A DNA stretch of 64,000 nucleotides from Syncephalastrum monosporum B8922 (lineage: Eukaryota; Mucoromycota; Mucoromycetes; Mucorales; Syncephalastraceae): the NCBI GenBank assembly GCA_000697355.1, contig JNEN01000856.1:62001-126000 (forward strand), read 5' to 3'. Below the pieces are notes generated by a model, which saw only the letters and a program-made list of their open reading frames with translations, did not search any database and had not been told where the DNA came from. A program made the position numbers and the translations under genes. This document shows positions 46,520 to 58,344 of the stretch, one piece after another; position 1 is the stretch's first letter; each line of letters begins with the position of its first letter.

Positions 46520-49500
46520 ATGGAGGAGAACAAAGACAAGGCGCCGGAGGACAACCCACCTAAGACGGGCGAGCAGCCGGACGTTTCTATGCCAGACGCT
46601 GCTCCTTTGGAAAATACCGACTCTTCTGACCAGCCGACGTTGTCTGAACAGGACGCGCCCAGCGACCCATCCGCCACCACCACGCAAGATCACAGTCATC
46701 CGCCGGAACAAACCAACCCTGCCGAGGACACTCCCATCGCTTCCGATCCACCTGTCAGTTCTGAATCGGCAGAGCAATCGACAGAACAAGAGACCACGAC
46801 AGTACCTGCTCAGCAGCCAGAACAGCCAGGACAGCCAGAACAACACGCCCAACCACAACAACAGGCGCAACCAGAACAACAGGCGCAACCAGAGGAGGAA
46901 CAGCAACCAACAGAAGAGCCGGCTTCTGCAGACGAGATCACGACAGCTACGGCTACGGATGCCACGGAGAACTCGACACAGCGACCCGATCCGGTCGAGC
47001 AAAGTGCCATTGTAGATGTTCCAATGGCAGAAGCACACTCGTCCGGCACACACAACGCGCCTGTAGAGGCCAAAGAGCAGACACCGCCTTCTTTGTCTTC
47101 TGCTACTGCTACTGCTGCTGGTGCTGGTGCTGGTGCTGCTGCTACCGAAGAACGAACCACACAGCAGCCGCAGCCGCAGCCGCAACCACCGAAGCCAGCC
47201 GAGGCTGCGCCCAGTACGACTGCACTGCTGAGCGCTCCGGCGTCATGGCAAATCCCCCCCAGCGTGCTTCAGGCCAAGAGTGAGGCCAGCAGTTCTACCG
47301 AGCCGGTAAATAAAGCGAGCCTCAAAAGAGAAAGATTGGAAGCGCGCATCGCAGAGTCCAAGTACGATGTGGCTGCCTGGGACTCTTTGATCAATGAAAT
47401 CCAACAATCCGGGGACCTCGCTGCCACCCGTCAGGTGTTTGAACGTGCCCTAGAGGTCTTCCCTACTTCAGTAAGTAACTTTTATTTAAAGCCTTCCTTT
47501 CGTTTCCCAGAACACACCTCGACCATCAAGGAGAAGATGATGAAGACGAAGGGTGAAAAGAGAACAATATACAAAATCAGATCGATGTTTTTGCTCCTGA
47601 TGGGCAATCTATCTCGACTCCATATCTCTCAGATGGGTTTCTCTTTCTCACTCGCTCTTCCTACCTTTCTACACTCCATCCGTCGTCTTGTCCCTATCAT
47701 CTTTTTCTCTTGCTATCGTCATCTCCCGCTCTCTCTCTCTCTCTTCTTTCCTGCTCTCGTACTCTTGTACCCAGGGTTACATTCTGTGTGTTGTGTTCTG
47801 GGTGCGATTGTCTTCCTAGAGAGTCTCCGGTTGCTTATTGATCGCTTGTTTCTGTAGCCAAAGTACTGGCTTTCGTACTTGGAGCTGGAGCTCAAGTATT
47901 CCAACTTTAACGAAGTTGAGGCTCTTTTCACGCGCTGCCTCAAACCTGTCTTGTCGGTCGACCTGTGGAAATACTATTTGGGCTATATCCGGCGTATCAA
48001 TCAGGGAGAGAATGGCTCCGTTGCCCTGCCTGAATCGCGATCCATCATTGAGCGCGCTTACGAGTACGTACTGAACAATGTTGGTATCGACAAGGAGGCT
48101 GGATCCATCTGGGCAGACTACATCCATTTTCTCAAATCGGCTGAGGTAATTGAACAAAGGGCGATCAGAAGTATGGGATCGAAGGGTTCTGATGTGTCCA
48201 TCGTTTGTAGACAACAAATACTTGGGAGGAACAGCGAAAGATGGATAGCATGCGTCGCGCTTATCAGCAAGCCGTAGCCATCCCGTTGAACAATGTCGAG
48301 CACTTGTGGCGCGAATACGACCAGTGGGAAATCAAGCTCAACCGGTTGACCGCCAAAAAGTTCTTGGGCGAGAATTCAGCTGCCTATATGACGGCCCGTA
48401 CCGCCCTGCGAGAAATGCGGGTATTCATGGATACGATTCCTCGAGCCACAGTATCGACCCCCCCTCAATGGACTGAGCGTGAAGTCGAACAGGTTAGCCT
48501 AAAGAGAACATGTAAAGGACGAGACTGATGATCTTCTTTAGCTTGTCGCATGGAAGAACTATATTGCTTGGGAAAAAAACAATCCGTTGCAGCTGGAAGA
48601 TACCAAGCAACTCGATAATCGCATCTCGTATGCATACCATCAGGCGTTTCTCTCCTTACGCTTCTACCCTGAACTGTGGTACGACTACGCGAGTTATTAC
48701 TTGGAGAAAGAGCAGCAGGAAAAGGCATTAGCTATTCTCAAGGAGGGCCTTGAAGTGATTCCAGATAGGTAAGCGAAAGGAAACAGGAAGTGTGCACCAT
48801 CTCATGCGGTCCCGTAGCTTGCTCCTCACGTTACAGTACACGGAGCTCTGTGAATCCCGCCGCCTCCTAGACGAGGCACGTCAAGCGTTCGACTCCCTGC
48901 TGGATACATTGGAAAAGAAGATGAACAAGCACAAGGAGGCAGCAAAGACTGAAATTGAGCGTATCCAGAGAGAAGCCGAAGAAGAACGCGCGAGTCTCAA
49001 CCTGAGCGAAGATATCGATGGCGAGCTACGCGAGCAATTGCGCGTGCGTGAGCGACAAGTGAAAAAGGCCCAAGATGAGGTGGAGGCACACACGAATGAG
49101 CAGATAGACGAGGTGGCCCGTGCCAGCGCCCTGGTGTGGGTCAACTACATGTTATTTGCTCGCCGTACTGAGGTAAGTAAATCTCATACGACTCGGGTCA
49201 ATGGACGTTAACCGTTTTTATCATATACAGGGTATTGTGGCCGCACGTGGTATCTTTTCACGCGCCAGGCGAGCAGCCAACCATACGCACCACATTTTCA
49301 CTGCATCGGGTAAGCAGCGACAGGGAATGTGGGTGCAAATGACTCATATAGCTCTGATAGCTCTGATGGAATATCACAACAGCAAGGATGCAGTTGTAGC
49401 CGGCAGAATCTTCAGTGTCGGTCTCAAAATGTTCCCGAACGACCCTGGTTATGTCTCACAGTACCTCGACTTTTTAATTGAACGCAATGACGACAACAGT

Positions 49501-50821
49501 AAGTTGTCATCGTTCTATGAGGACGAAGGACTCACCAGCTGTGCTAGATACGCGAGCGCTATTCGAACGAACCTTGGCTACTATGCCGAGCGATAAAGCA
49601 GAAGGCATATGGCAGAAGTTCCTCGAATATGAGACAAAGTATGGTGATTTGAACAGCATCCAAAATGTGAGCAAGCGGCGTAATGAAGCGTATCCAAACA
49701 GTAAGTCAATCAGATATCGGTAAACAAACCAACTCATGCTTTACGTTAGTTGGTCTTTTGGATTCGTTCTTGCAACGCCATACGTACCTTGATCTACACC
49801 CTATCATAGAAAGAGATCTAGGCGGAGAAAGTAAGCGAGCGAAACGAAAGAACGAAGGGGCATATGGGTGGGGCTATGTCATTTACCGTTTCATCTGTAG
49901 GTACACAACAACAAAAACTGGCGTTACAGCGCAAAACACCCGCGGGTGCATCCACTGCGGCGCCATCTGCCGGGCTTAGCCGGGCACGACCAAGCAAATC
50001 AGATGGACCGTCAAAGAAACCGCTGTTAGAGACGGTGGATGGTGAAAGGTATCCTCGACCCGATCTGAAGCAATGGCAGCAATATAAGCCGGTGGAAACA
50101 CAGCCACCACCGACAGCTGCCCCGCCTCCACCGCCGCCGACGGCTCAGGGGCCGCCATCCGCTGCACCTGAAACAATGACGCCACCTGGTTCAGGCCCAC
50201 CGCCGGCAGCGGTGCCTACGTCGTCTGCGCCAGCATGGCAAGGATCGCCGAGCGCTGGAGGAGGTGCGCCTCCACTGGTACAGCCGATGCAGCCTCAGCC
50301 GGCAGCGTCGCCAGCACCTCGGCCAGGCCCGCCCCCATATATGAATGCTCTCCCGGAGCCTGTGGCGTATTTTATGTCCCAGCTTCCGCCTGCACATACT
50401 TTCAATGGTAACAAAAATTTTAGTCGATGTCAAATGACCTTTATCTGATCTTTATTTTGATGTAGGACCAATCATCCAAGTCAATGAGCTTATGGACTTG
50501 CTGAGAAATGTCATCATACCCATGCCTGGTGGCGGTGGTGGACCCAAAGGCGGTCCTATGCCCCCACCCTCGCAACGCGGCGGAGGAGGCCGTGGCAGAG
50601 GCGCACCTCGTGTAAGTGAAAAAAAAAAAAAAAAGAACGAATTGGATCTAGAACACAGAGTCTCACGTTTAATGAAGCAAAAGGGAGGACCTGGACGCGC
50701 GGGAGGTAAACGAAGAGCACGCGATTTCGATGACGACTTTTCACCGGCAGGTGGTATGGGCCCTAACCAACCGCCAGCGTTCGATGTGTATCGGGCAAGA
50801 CAGAACAAGCGCCACCGATAA
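46520..50821 (+). CDS. RNA14: mRNA 3'-end processing protein RNA14 (CstF-77)
   Basis: Twelve exons: 46520-47470, 47858-48145, 48211-48492, 48542-48768, 48818-49172, 49231-49309, 49361-49498, 49539-49700, 49750-49830, 49901-50407, 50466-50611 and 50678-50821, giving 1119 residues. A Gln/Glu/Pro-rich N-terminus of about 250 residues precedes the HAT-repeat (Suf) domain, with AWDSLINEIQQSGDLAATRQ, PKYWLSYLELELKYSNFNEVE, TTNTWEEQRKMDSMRRAYQQA, FYPELWYDYASYYLEKE and ALMEYHNSKDAVVAGRIFSVG. The tail is Pro-rich and then basic (RRARDFDDDFSPAGG). RNA14/CstF-77 is the scaffold of the nuclear cleavage factor that recognises RNA downstream of the poly(A) signal. The first intron is 387 nt, far longer than the others. 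The last acceptor is uncertain by six bases (50678 or 50684). A charged coiled-coil insert (about 49000-49110) interrupts the HAT repeats. Confidence 0.93.
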
Positions 50822-51701
50822 ATCCATTCCATCTCCCATCCCTCCCCCGCCCCCACCCCCGCGCTCCATTTGTCTTTGCATTTTTTATACTTGCACGCAA
50901 ACGAAAAGCAACAGAAATTGATCACTATAATATAAAAGGCGAAAAAAAAGGAACTATGGAACAATCTTGCTTTCCAAATCTAGCATCGCTGATAGGCCCA
51001 CATTGAACGTGCTCTTTACCGTGAAAGGCGACTAAATTTTGAACCTTACAGCAGAACAAAACTTGTAGAATGCTTTTGCAATTGAAACAGAGATCTCGAT
51101 CCTCAGTTTAAATTGTGATTGTGGCAATGCTGAGCAGTAGGAAATAAGAGCATGTTAGTCGTAGAAGACCATGTGTAGAGACGAGTGCGCACCCACGCGC
51201 ACGCGTGCATAGATCTCGTTTATCTGTGACATTTCGACCGAACAGCTCTTATAACTTATCAGATGGTATGGGTTTTCTTTTTCGTGCTACCTCGAGCGGT
51301 ACAAACAAACATATACTGCACATACTGTATACTGTACGTATAGTGCAAATCCAATAGACATGCATCAAACCATAAGCATCGAGATGATCGTCGCATCAAA
51401 CAAACCATAAGCATCGAGATGATCGTCGCATCAAACGTCAGTGATTAGGAAGAAAGACAAAATAAAAGATCAGATAAATCTTATGTGGGAGTCGAAATCG
51501 TATTATAAGCTTTTGAGCTAATGCTCATATCTTCACATATTTTATAATATAGAAGATCTTTGTGTAAGCATTATTGCTTTGTTTACTGGGTCTTACGTAT
51601 GTAATAGATCATGAGAACAGGGGAGAGCAGGGGTCGGAAATAGGATGAGAAAGATGAAATACTGTACAAGAGAAATTAGAGAGGAGGGAAAGGGAGGAAA
51701 G
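50822..51701. other. Intergenic, convergent, 0.9 kb
   Basis: 3' flanks of RNA14 (plus) and the velvet gene (minus). It contains a perfect 35-base tandem duplication (51367-51436) and otherwise AT-rich DNA with no coding signal. Confidence 0.55.
51367..51436. repeat. Perfect 35-bp tandem duplication
   Basis: Two identical, directly adjacent copies (51367-51401 and 51402-51436) of a unit starting AAACCATAAGCATCGAGATG. It lies between two convergent genes. The absence of any difference between copies suggests a recent duplication. Confidence 0.95.
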
Positions 51702-53281
51702 TTATCCAAATTTCGGACGCTGAGAAAGTTGCATCATGGCTACAGCTGCATGAGTCGTATCGTCTTCTTGCTGCTGAAGTACCACTCGACTGAGTGGAGG
51801 AAGCTGAACAGGGGAAGCAGGAGGTGATGCACCGCCACGATCAACAGCGGAAGGAGCCGGATAAAACTTTGGCGGTGGTAACAGCTCATGCGACTTCCAC
51901 GGAGGAGAAGGAAGCAAGTGCGTCGTCGTCGTGGGACTGGCGTTTGATATTTCGTCATTGTGGATGGTGAGAGGTGGTAAACGACGACATACGGGGGTTG
52001 GCGATAAGGGATGGTAGCTTTTGTGTTTTCCAAATGACGAAGAAATAGAGCTTAGGTTGGTGCTGGAGGATGACGTGGTAGATGAGGAGCAGTGTGAGTC
52101 GACAGATTCTGGAGACAATCTGGATGCAGTCAATAGCGCTGCTCTTGCAGCTGTTGGTGAGTCTTTTTGCTGTTGTTGGCGAACAGAGTGGTAGCTTGAG
52201 CATGTATCCATGGAACTCGTGGAATAAGCTTCCTCAGACGTGGAAGGTGGTGATAGCCGCGGTTGATAAGCGGACTGCTCATCTATCGATAACTTTCGTT
52301 TCCGTGGCATCGATCTAAAAGCAACGGTTGTTGTTATTCATCTCTGTACGTGAATTTATATCGCTCACGTACAGTTGGTTGCGATGCTCCTTCTTGATGC
52401 GGATGCGTGCACCTTGGTCTGAAAAGGAACGGGAGAGGAAAGTCGAGTCGAGTAAGCCGGGAAAGTTTTTAAAAGAGTACACCGTAAAAGGATTTGTAAA
52501 AACAGATTGAAGAGGCACAGCGCCCGACCTGTATTGCGAGATGAGTTATCGTACAATTTTGAATCAAATGTTTAACATACAGCGTAATCTCGAAGAGGGT
52601 GAGCTTCAGCCGAAAGCAGCCTTCGACCTTGACGCTCAAGTCACCCAAGATAAAGAAGCCGCCGTCTAATATAAAAATTATCAGATGAGTTTATTATTAT
52701 GCAGGAAAATCAGTAAGATATATACATACCATCGTTGTTTATGTCTTTCAATTTGTACATGGAAGACACAGTTTGTCCTGATAGTGCGTTGTGATTTGGT
52801 GTATACACCTCGTTGTCGTTTGACGGATGAGCCAGATTAGCGCACATGAAAAAGTACATATTCTGCAAAAAGCTGCTAAAATATGCGTTCAGATTCGTTA
52901 CAGTGAGTACATCCGTATTTCCGTTGCTCTTGTGACGTGACGACACTTACAGGTTCTCTGAAGCAGACGCATTCGCAAGTTTAATTTGCACAATAGGTGG
53001 CGGGTCGATAGGTCGACGGTCTGCAAATGATACATAGAAGACAACCATCAAAATTTACTTCGTACATCAATGTAAGACTCGCTATATGTACCCCGTTCGT
53101 TGTTTGTGCTGATACGAGCTTGCAGAGGTTGCTGTCGCAGTGCCAAAGAGAAGCGACTGATACAAAAAGCAAACTTATTATCGAGAGTCCTTATATAAAA
53201 ATTAAACATGTACCTTGGATGAGTGGGAGCAGCTGAGCATGCCGAGATATAGTCATATTGATGCTGGTTTCCTCTGGACAT
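51702..53281 (-). CDS. Velvet-domain regulator
   Basis: Seven exons (53281-53214, 53156-53092, 53020-52951, 52872-52730, 52665-52581, 52528-52373, 52314-51702) encode 399 residues. The velvet domain spans about residues 23-195: [69 protein letters not shown] and [17 protein letters not shown], ending [14 protein letters not shown] basic segment PRKRK at the exon 7 boundary is a likely nuclear signal; the remaining 200 residues are Ser, Pro and Thr rich and unstructured. Velvet proteins bind DNA as dimers and link development, spore formation and metabolism in fungi. Whether this is the VosA, VelB or VelC type is not clear from reading alone. Exon 4 has two possible acceptors three bases apart (starts 52875 or 52872), which would add or drop one Ser. 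Confidence 0.93.
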
Positions 53282-56200
53282 GATGTGTACAAGTTGTAAA
53301 AAGGAGAAAAAAGATGTCTTGATCTGATAAAAATGAACCAGAAATATGCGGAAACCCCGTGGAGCGGAGTTCGAGAAATGAAGGCGCGGGCAACACGGGA
53401 TGGCTTACTGCATCATTGGCATTCATATCCGTAGCACTTCATCGTTAACCAACCTCACCGCATTCTACCCTATGGATTATATCCATTAACTGTTTGTAGA
53501 CCCCTACAAAGTTCAAAGAAGAAGGAAGTAGCCGATAGGTGCGATTATGTGGTGATATTTACTATTACAAAACGCGACTGCAAATTCGCTCTCTGTCATC
53601 TTTTCTACTTTCGTATTGCTATTATGTAGTATTCTTTGCCTACCATTATTGGCTGCTGTATCTCTGATAAGCTGCCATTGGTCGCGCAAGGAGTACGCAC
53701 GGACAGAACCTTTTCGCTAAACGTGATTCCTAGAAGGCGGTGGCATTTTCTTTGTAGTCTTGGGGTATATACACGAGGGATATATACAATGATCCTCGCG
53801 CCGCTGTGTATGCAACAAAATGTCGCAACGACCAAGGACTTGGTAAATGGTTGGATACTTTGTCAGGTGTGCCACCGATTTTGTGTGCATCTCTCATGTG
53901 TAGCGCCGAATGTCTATCATGAGCGATGACGCCTACTCTACCATTGTCTCTTGATAGGATTTTACCAGACTCTGTCCTGATTGCTTGTAAGGAGTTGCAG
54001 GTGGGATGTTTTTTAAACAACGATACCACGAGATGGTATATGGTGCTGAAAATGACCCGACGATCCTTGTGCCGCGTACGACGTTGAATTTCCGTGACAG
54101 TCAAGCTTGTTTCGGCGAGCGGAGTGTATAGGCAAGCACAATAGAATGATGGTCGCGGAGCCGTCGCCGAGCCAAAAACTTGTAACGAAATTCCGGAATA
54201 ATTGAAGCATCCCAGAGGTAGTATTGATAATGTACAACCTCACGATGTAATCAAGATGTACGGCACCGGGATCCTATCACAAAACCCTTTTAGGGACCTG
54301 TCACCCGCCCACGCACGTCCAGTAATACAGAGGATGCATCAGGTTGCACAACTCCAGCGAAACTCCAGGTTCTCAGGCGCAGCAGAAAAACCGCATACGT
54401 TCGCCAGCGGTGCAGAACCGAGTTTTCGCTTGCTCCGCCCCACCCAAGTGTGACACAACAATCTGATAAACAAGTCTCAGTAGGGACTCCTTGCTCGTCT
54501 GCCAAGCATCCTCAAGCTTAACTGATGGATTCTTTTTCTTTTTTTTTCGCCAGGTTTTGTCGCAACAGCCGCGGATCGACGCCACTCCCCGACCAGATGA
54601 TTTTTCTGTTGGTCGCTAATATTTGTTTTTCATACCAATTGGGATTTTGCGAATAAAACACAATACTCCTGTACCATACTCCTGGGCTGGTCTATATATA
54701 ATTAGTTTATAACATGATGATGACATGCAGGAAAGAAAGGAAGGTGATGCTATCAGGCTTTTGCTATGAGGCCGAGCGAATGTCCATTGACTGAGTTCGG
54801 AGCTTCTGACACTAATAAAATGGCTTGTTTGTTTGCTACATATGTCCGGTCTAATTGATGTCTGTAGGTGCATAGGTTCCGTGATGTTCTCCCTCTTCAA
54901 AGTAAGTCAAGTCAAGTCAACTCTTCAGAATTCAAGGAAACGGAGGAAATCCTGATCCTACATGCATTAACGTGTGAACTTCGATTGTAGTTACTGACCC
55001 AGGTTGCACCACGGTCAACGGATACCTGGCACGGTCATATCGGCTATTATTATATACCAAGCTTTACAATGATGATAATATCTCCAAAAAGTCACGCTGC
55101 TGCGTTAGCCACTTTAGCTTCCATTCATCAAGCAGCTAACGGATTAGGTTTTGCTTTCATTGGAAGATTAATGTATATCAGATGGACTGTTGCTTCAATA
55201 ACACCGCATCAGATACGGCTATTACCACGGTGCCTGGTAAATTCACTCAAAGTGGCAAACTAATGTGTTACACTTTTTATCCTCAGCCCTTCCTATACCT
55301 ACAATTTAAACTCACAGTGAACGCTCCTGAGCGAACTTTTAATAATCATACATGTTACAGCTGCTTATTCCATCTGCCGCAGGTAATAATACAATGAATG
55401 ATAAATTTGTGCATGCGGGAGATCGCATGACTGTGTCTTGTGGGTGGACCGTCAGATTATTTGGATTGATAGTATATGCTTTTGGCCGAATCGTTCAGAC
55501 CGCTGTGAGGGTATCTTTGATAATCGTCGCCATGAAAAGGACTCAGCTCCTTGATTTTTAGACATGAAATATATACCAACTGATACGACTGCCCGGCTCC
55601 TAGAAGTTCTTTCCACACTTTTGCAGTAAGTTTGTTAGCTGGTATAGCACACTGTGTCGACTGAAATGATAGATCTCTGCCTTATAGAGCCATAAGCCGT
55701 CCGTTAAACAGGATGTTAAAAGAAACTCTACGCCCTATCACTGAAATCGAAGTCCTCCAAGCGTGTCCTGAACCTGCACAAGAGAAGAAGAAGTCACTCT
55801 CAATACAAGTGATCGAATGACAAGTCCATGTCATGTCCAATTTTAATAGTGGTCAGGATAATAACACAGCTATCACGTACAGTACTTGCTGAACTATGCC
55901 CTTTATCCGAGAAGTTGGACTGGAAACAAGTATCTCTTGTTTTATTTCGAAAGATATATACTTATACGAGAAAAGGCAGCAGAATACTTGTAAGAAACAC
56001 ACGGCAAACAAAAAGAACTCTCGCAGATAGAACGAAGGCTTTTAGACATGAGTTCTCCGCAGCCTCAGTACATATGCTTCGTAGGCTTAAGAAATTACGA
56101 AAGCACTACATACTGCGTCGGGGTCTGGGCTGACCAAACAAAAGGTATACGATATCAGCCGTCATATATGCTCTATGTTGAGCAAATCATGATCTCTGAG

Positions 56201-56766
56201 AAAAAGCATTAGCTTTCAAAAGGCAACGCCTAAAAGAGTCATGTCTATAAAAACAAAAGCACTGTGCGCCATCAGTAACACGCTCAAGACCGTCATACTA
56301 AAAGTTATGTATCGGCTTATGACTTTGCAAGACAAAGACGAAACTAGCCGTGAGAGACATCAGAAAAACATGCCAAGAAGGCTTGGCGACTAGATAAGCA
56401 GTATTCCTAAATATCCGCAACATCGTGATTAGCATTTTCAGTTAGTATGTTCTCTATATTTTTACAAGATAGCTGCATACAATGCGTCTCATCGCACGAG
56501 GTCTGCCCCACCGAACACGCATTGATATGTGGCGCCACCTTTGCCATCAATCCTTTCTGCTCATGAGAATCAGCTCACCACAGAGACGCAAAGTACACTT
56601 GAGATGGAAGTATGAGTTTTTATGATGGTGCATGTATGAGAACTAGAATTGTAGGGAGCAATGTCTGCTACTGTCTTTGGAGTCGTCCAGAAGTCGCTTT
56701 GTTTCAGAAATTCTCAATGACGCTCGTTTATACACTCGTGGGATAGCCGGAACGGATACTCGTTCT
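53282..56766. other. Gene-poor region, 3.5 kb
   Basis: Starts with the upstream region of the velvet gene. Frames at 53636-54104 and 55020-55560 are suggestive in places (for example DCCFNNTASDTAITTVPGKF on the plus strand near 55183-55242) but short, without good starts or splice links, and unlike any family I know. A small AAGTC triplication lies at 54904-54918. No RNA gene or transposon recognised. Confidence 0.4.
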
Positions 56767-57331
56767 TTACAGATGTAGCACTAGGGTATTGATACGCAAT
56801 AGATCTGTAAGTACCCTCATGGAACCCATGTGCGACAACTCATCAATGCAAGCTGGCATGGTGATGTGCGCGATCTCCACCATCAGGTACAAAGCCTCGT
56901 GGGTTAGCCTCATGGCATAAAAGCGTATACTCAAACCTATTTCAATTTCTTTTAGCATCACCATCGTCTCGATATATTTAGCAGAACTAACCATGTATCT
57001 GGAATGAGATTGGTATTAAGACAGTGTCCGTGTCGACGAGATCCTTGCTGAACGAGCCGAGCCGCAGGAGATCTTTGCATAAGCCGTTTGTGTCTCGTCG
57101 AGATCCAGAAATTTTCGCTTCACTGTGGCCAATGCTGATGAACTTCGATTGTGCAAGTACAGAGAGTACTGCATCTGGTCGGCTCTTGGATGCGAACTTC
57201 TTGGACTCTGGGGTAATTGTATTGACCCAGCGCAAGGAAAGCTCTCTCTCGTTGTCAGCAAGGATGGGAGCAAGTATCGGGTCATGATAAGTGCTCCAGA
57301 GCTCTGTCTCACTATTGCGATGAGTTGTTCG
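56767..57331 (-). CDS. C-terminal part of an unidentified protein with a PD-(D/E)XK-like motif
   Basis: Two exons (57331-56992 and 56936-56767), joined by a clean GTTAGT..TAG intron in phase, give about 169 residues ending at a TAA. The segment reads ELWSTYHDPILAPILADNE, LSLRWVNTITPESKKFASKS, RPDAVLSVLAQSKFISIGHS, then EAKISG and SRRDTNGLCKDLLRL, followed by a helical end (ALYLMVEIAHITMPACIDEL). The order R-P-D, then a hydrophobic strand and S-E-A-K, fits the core of PD-(D/E)XK nuclease folds. I believe similar proteins form a dispersed, uncharacterised family in Mucoromycota, but that is from memory, not a search. The 5' part is unclear: a different frame (SVFHRSLVKCFETPSACRSE) runs into this one without an intron, so the gene may be frameshifted. 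Start not determined. Confidence 0.45.
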
Positions 57332-57514
57332 CTACGGCATGCTGAGGGAGTTTCAAAACACTTAACTAGCGATCGATGGAATACACTCATGTTAGTAAAA
57401 TGATACATTTACAAACAAATCCCTGCAAATTTACAGCTGAGACAGGCCGAGGATGACCCGAGAGACACCGTATTCCACGCAGCACATGAGCGGGGGAATT
57501 TTGGGCAGGCCATT

Positions 57515-57853
57515 TCAGGTGTATGGGAGGTCTAGTACCAAGATAAGGAGCTCGCTCATAGTGTCGATTGTTGTCGTGCGCTGGGTCGGCAGGGAGCTGG
57601 TCACACGTTCGAATATTTGATTGATTGCGACGAAGCACTCAACTGGGAAAGATTTCGCAAAGTCAAGTATTTCTGACACGGCGTTCGCGTGCAAGGTCCT
57701 GACGGTGTCTTCTCCCATCTCTAGGGCGAGGAACTCGCTGCTTTGGCCAGGTTTGATGAGGAGGATATGGTTGAGGCAGGCAATCTCATGCGTTTGTGTA
57801 TCCACCTGCAGGCCCTTCCCTTGTGTCGAAGCTAGGAGGGTTTTCGTTTTCAT
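57515..57853 (-). CDS. Probable exon of the same unidentified gene or of a neighbour
   Basis: A minus-strand frame of 112 residues from an ATG at 57853 reads like protein (THEIACLNHILLIKPGQSSE, FLALEMGEDTVRTLHANAVS, EILDFAKSFPVECFVAINQI). It ends at TGA (57515-57517), after which the same frame resumes (NGLPKIPPLMCCVEYGVSRV) up to a TAA. It sits upstream of the PD-(D/E)XK-like exons on the same strand, and a further coding-like frame lies at 58021-58344 (QWGLFMRGCTLKRTKVSNNE). Together they could be one gene with several exons and at least one break. I could not connect them by in-phase introns. Function unknown. Confidence 0.3.
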   Translation of the reverse strand: MKTKTLLASTQGKGLQVDTQTHEIACLNHILLIKPGQSSEFLALEMGEDTVRTLHANAVSEILDFAKSFPVECFVAINQIFERVTSSLPTQRTTTIDTMSELLILVLDLPYT

Positions 57854-58344
57854 GCGGGAGACGTTTATGCCGACCTTTCACAAACGAGCGCGCGGGCTGT
57901 AGCAGACACTCTGAAACCGAGCGAATATACGGCCTTTTGAGCAAAGTGACACTTATCCGAATTCAAGGCGTTAACCTACCCTCGCTTTCAGAGGATGCAA
58001 AGGAGATCGGAAATGATTGTTCATTTCGGTCGTCTTAATTGAAGCCGTGGACATTTCACTCTTTCCGGCCATACGTGATGGTTCGTCCTGGATTGACAAC
58101 TGTTACGAGGAACGAGATCATCGTCAGCATTCATGGGCTTGTTTGTGTTGTTTTTGGTAGACATGATAGAATTCACAGTAAAGAATGAGGTGTCAGGATA
58201 ATCAATGACAGTAAAAAGATAGGTCTGTGAGACTCGAATAAGGGGATTTTCATTGTTCGACACCTTTGTCCTTTTTAAAGTACAGCCACGCATAAAAAGT
58301 CCCCATTGTGCTTGCTCACCCAATATCTGTATATATCTCAGCAT

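Noticed and set aside
53636..54104. Overlapping frames on both strands in the gene-poor region
   Set aside because: Both strands are equally open and neither has conserved-looking motifs, so this is likely chance.
55069..55561. Plus-strand frames near 55069-55561
   Set aside because: Suggestive residues but frames do not join by introns, and no family was recognised; too weak to call a gene.
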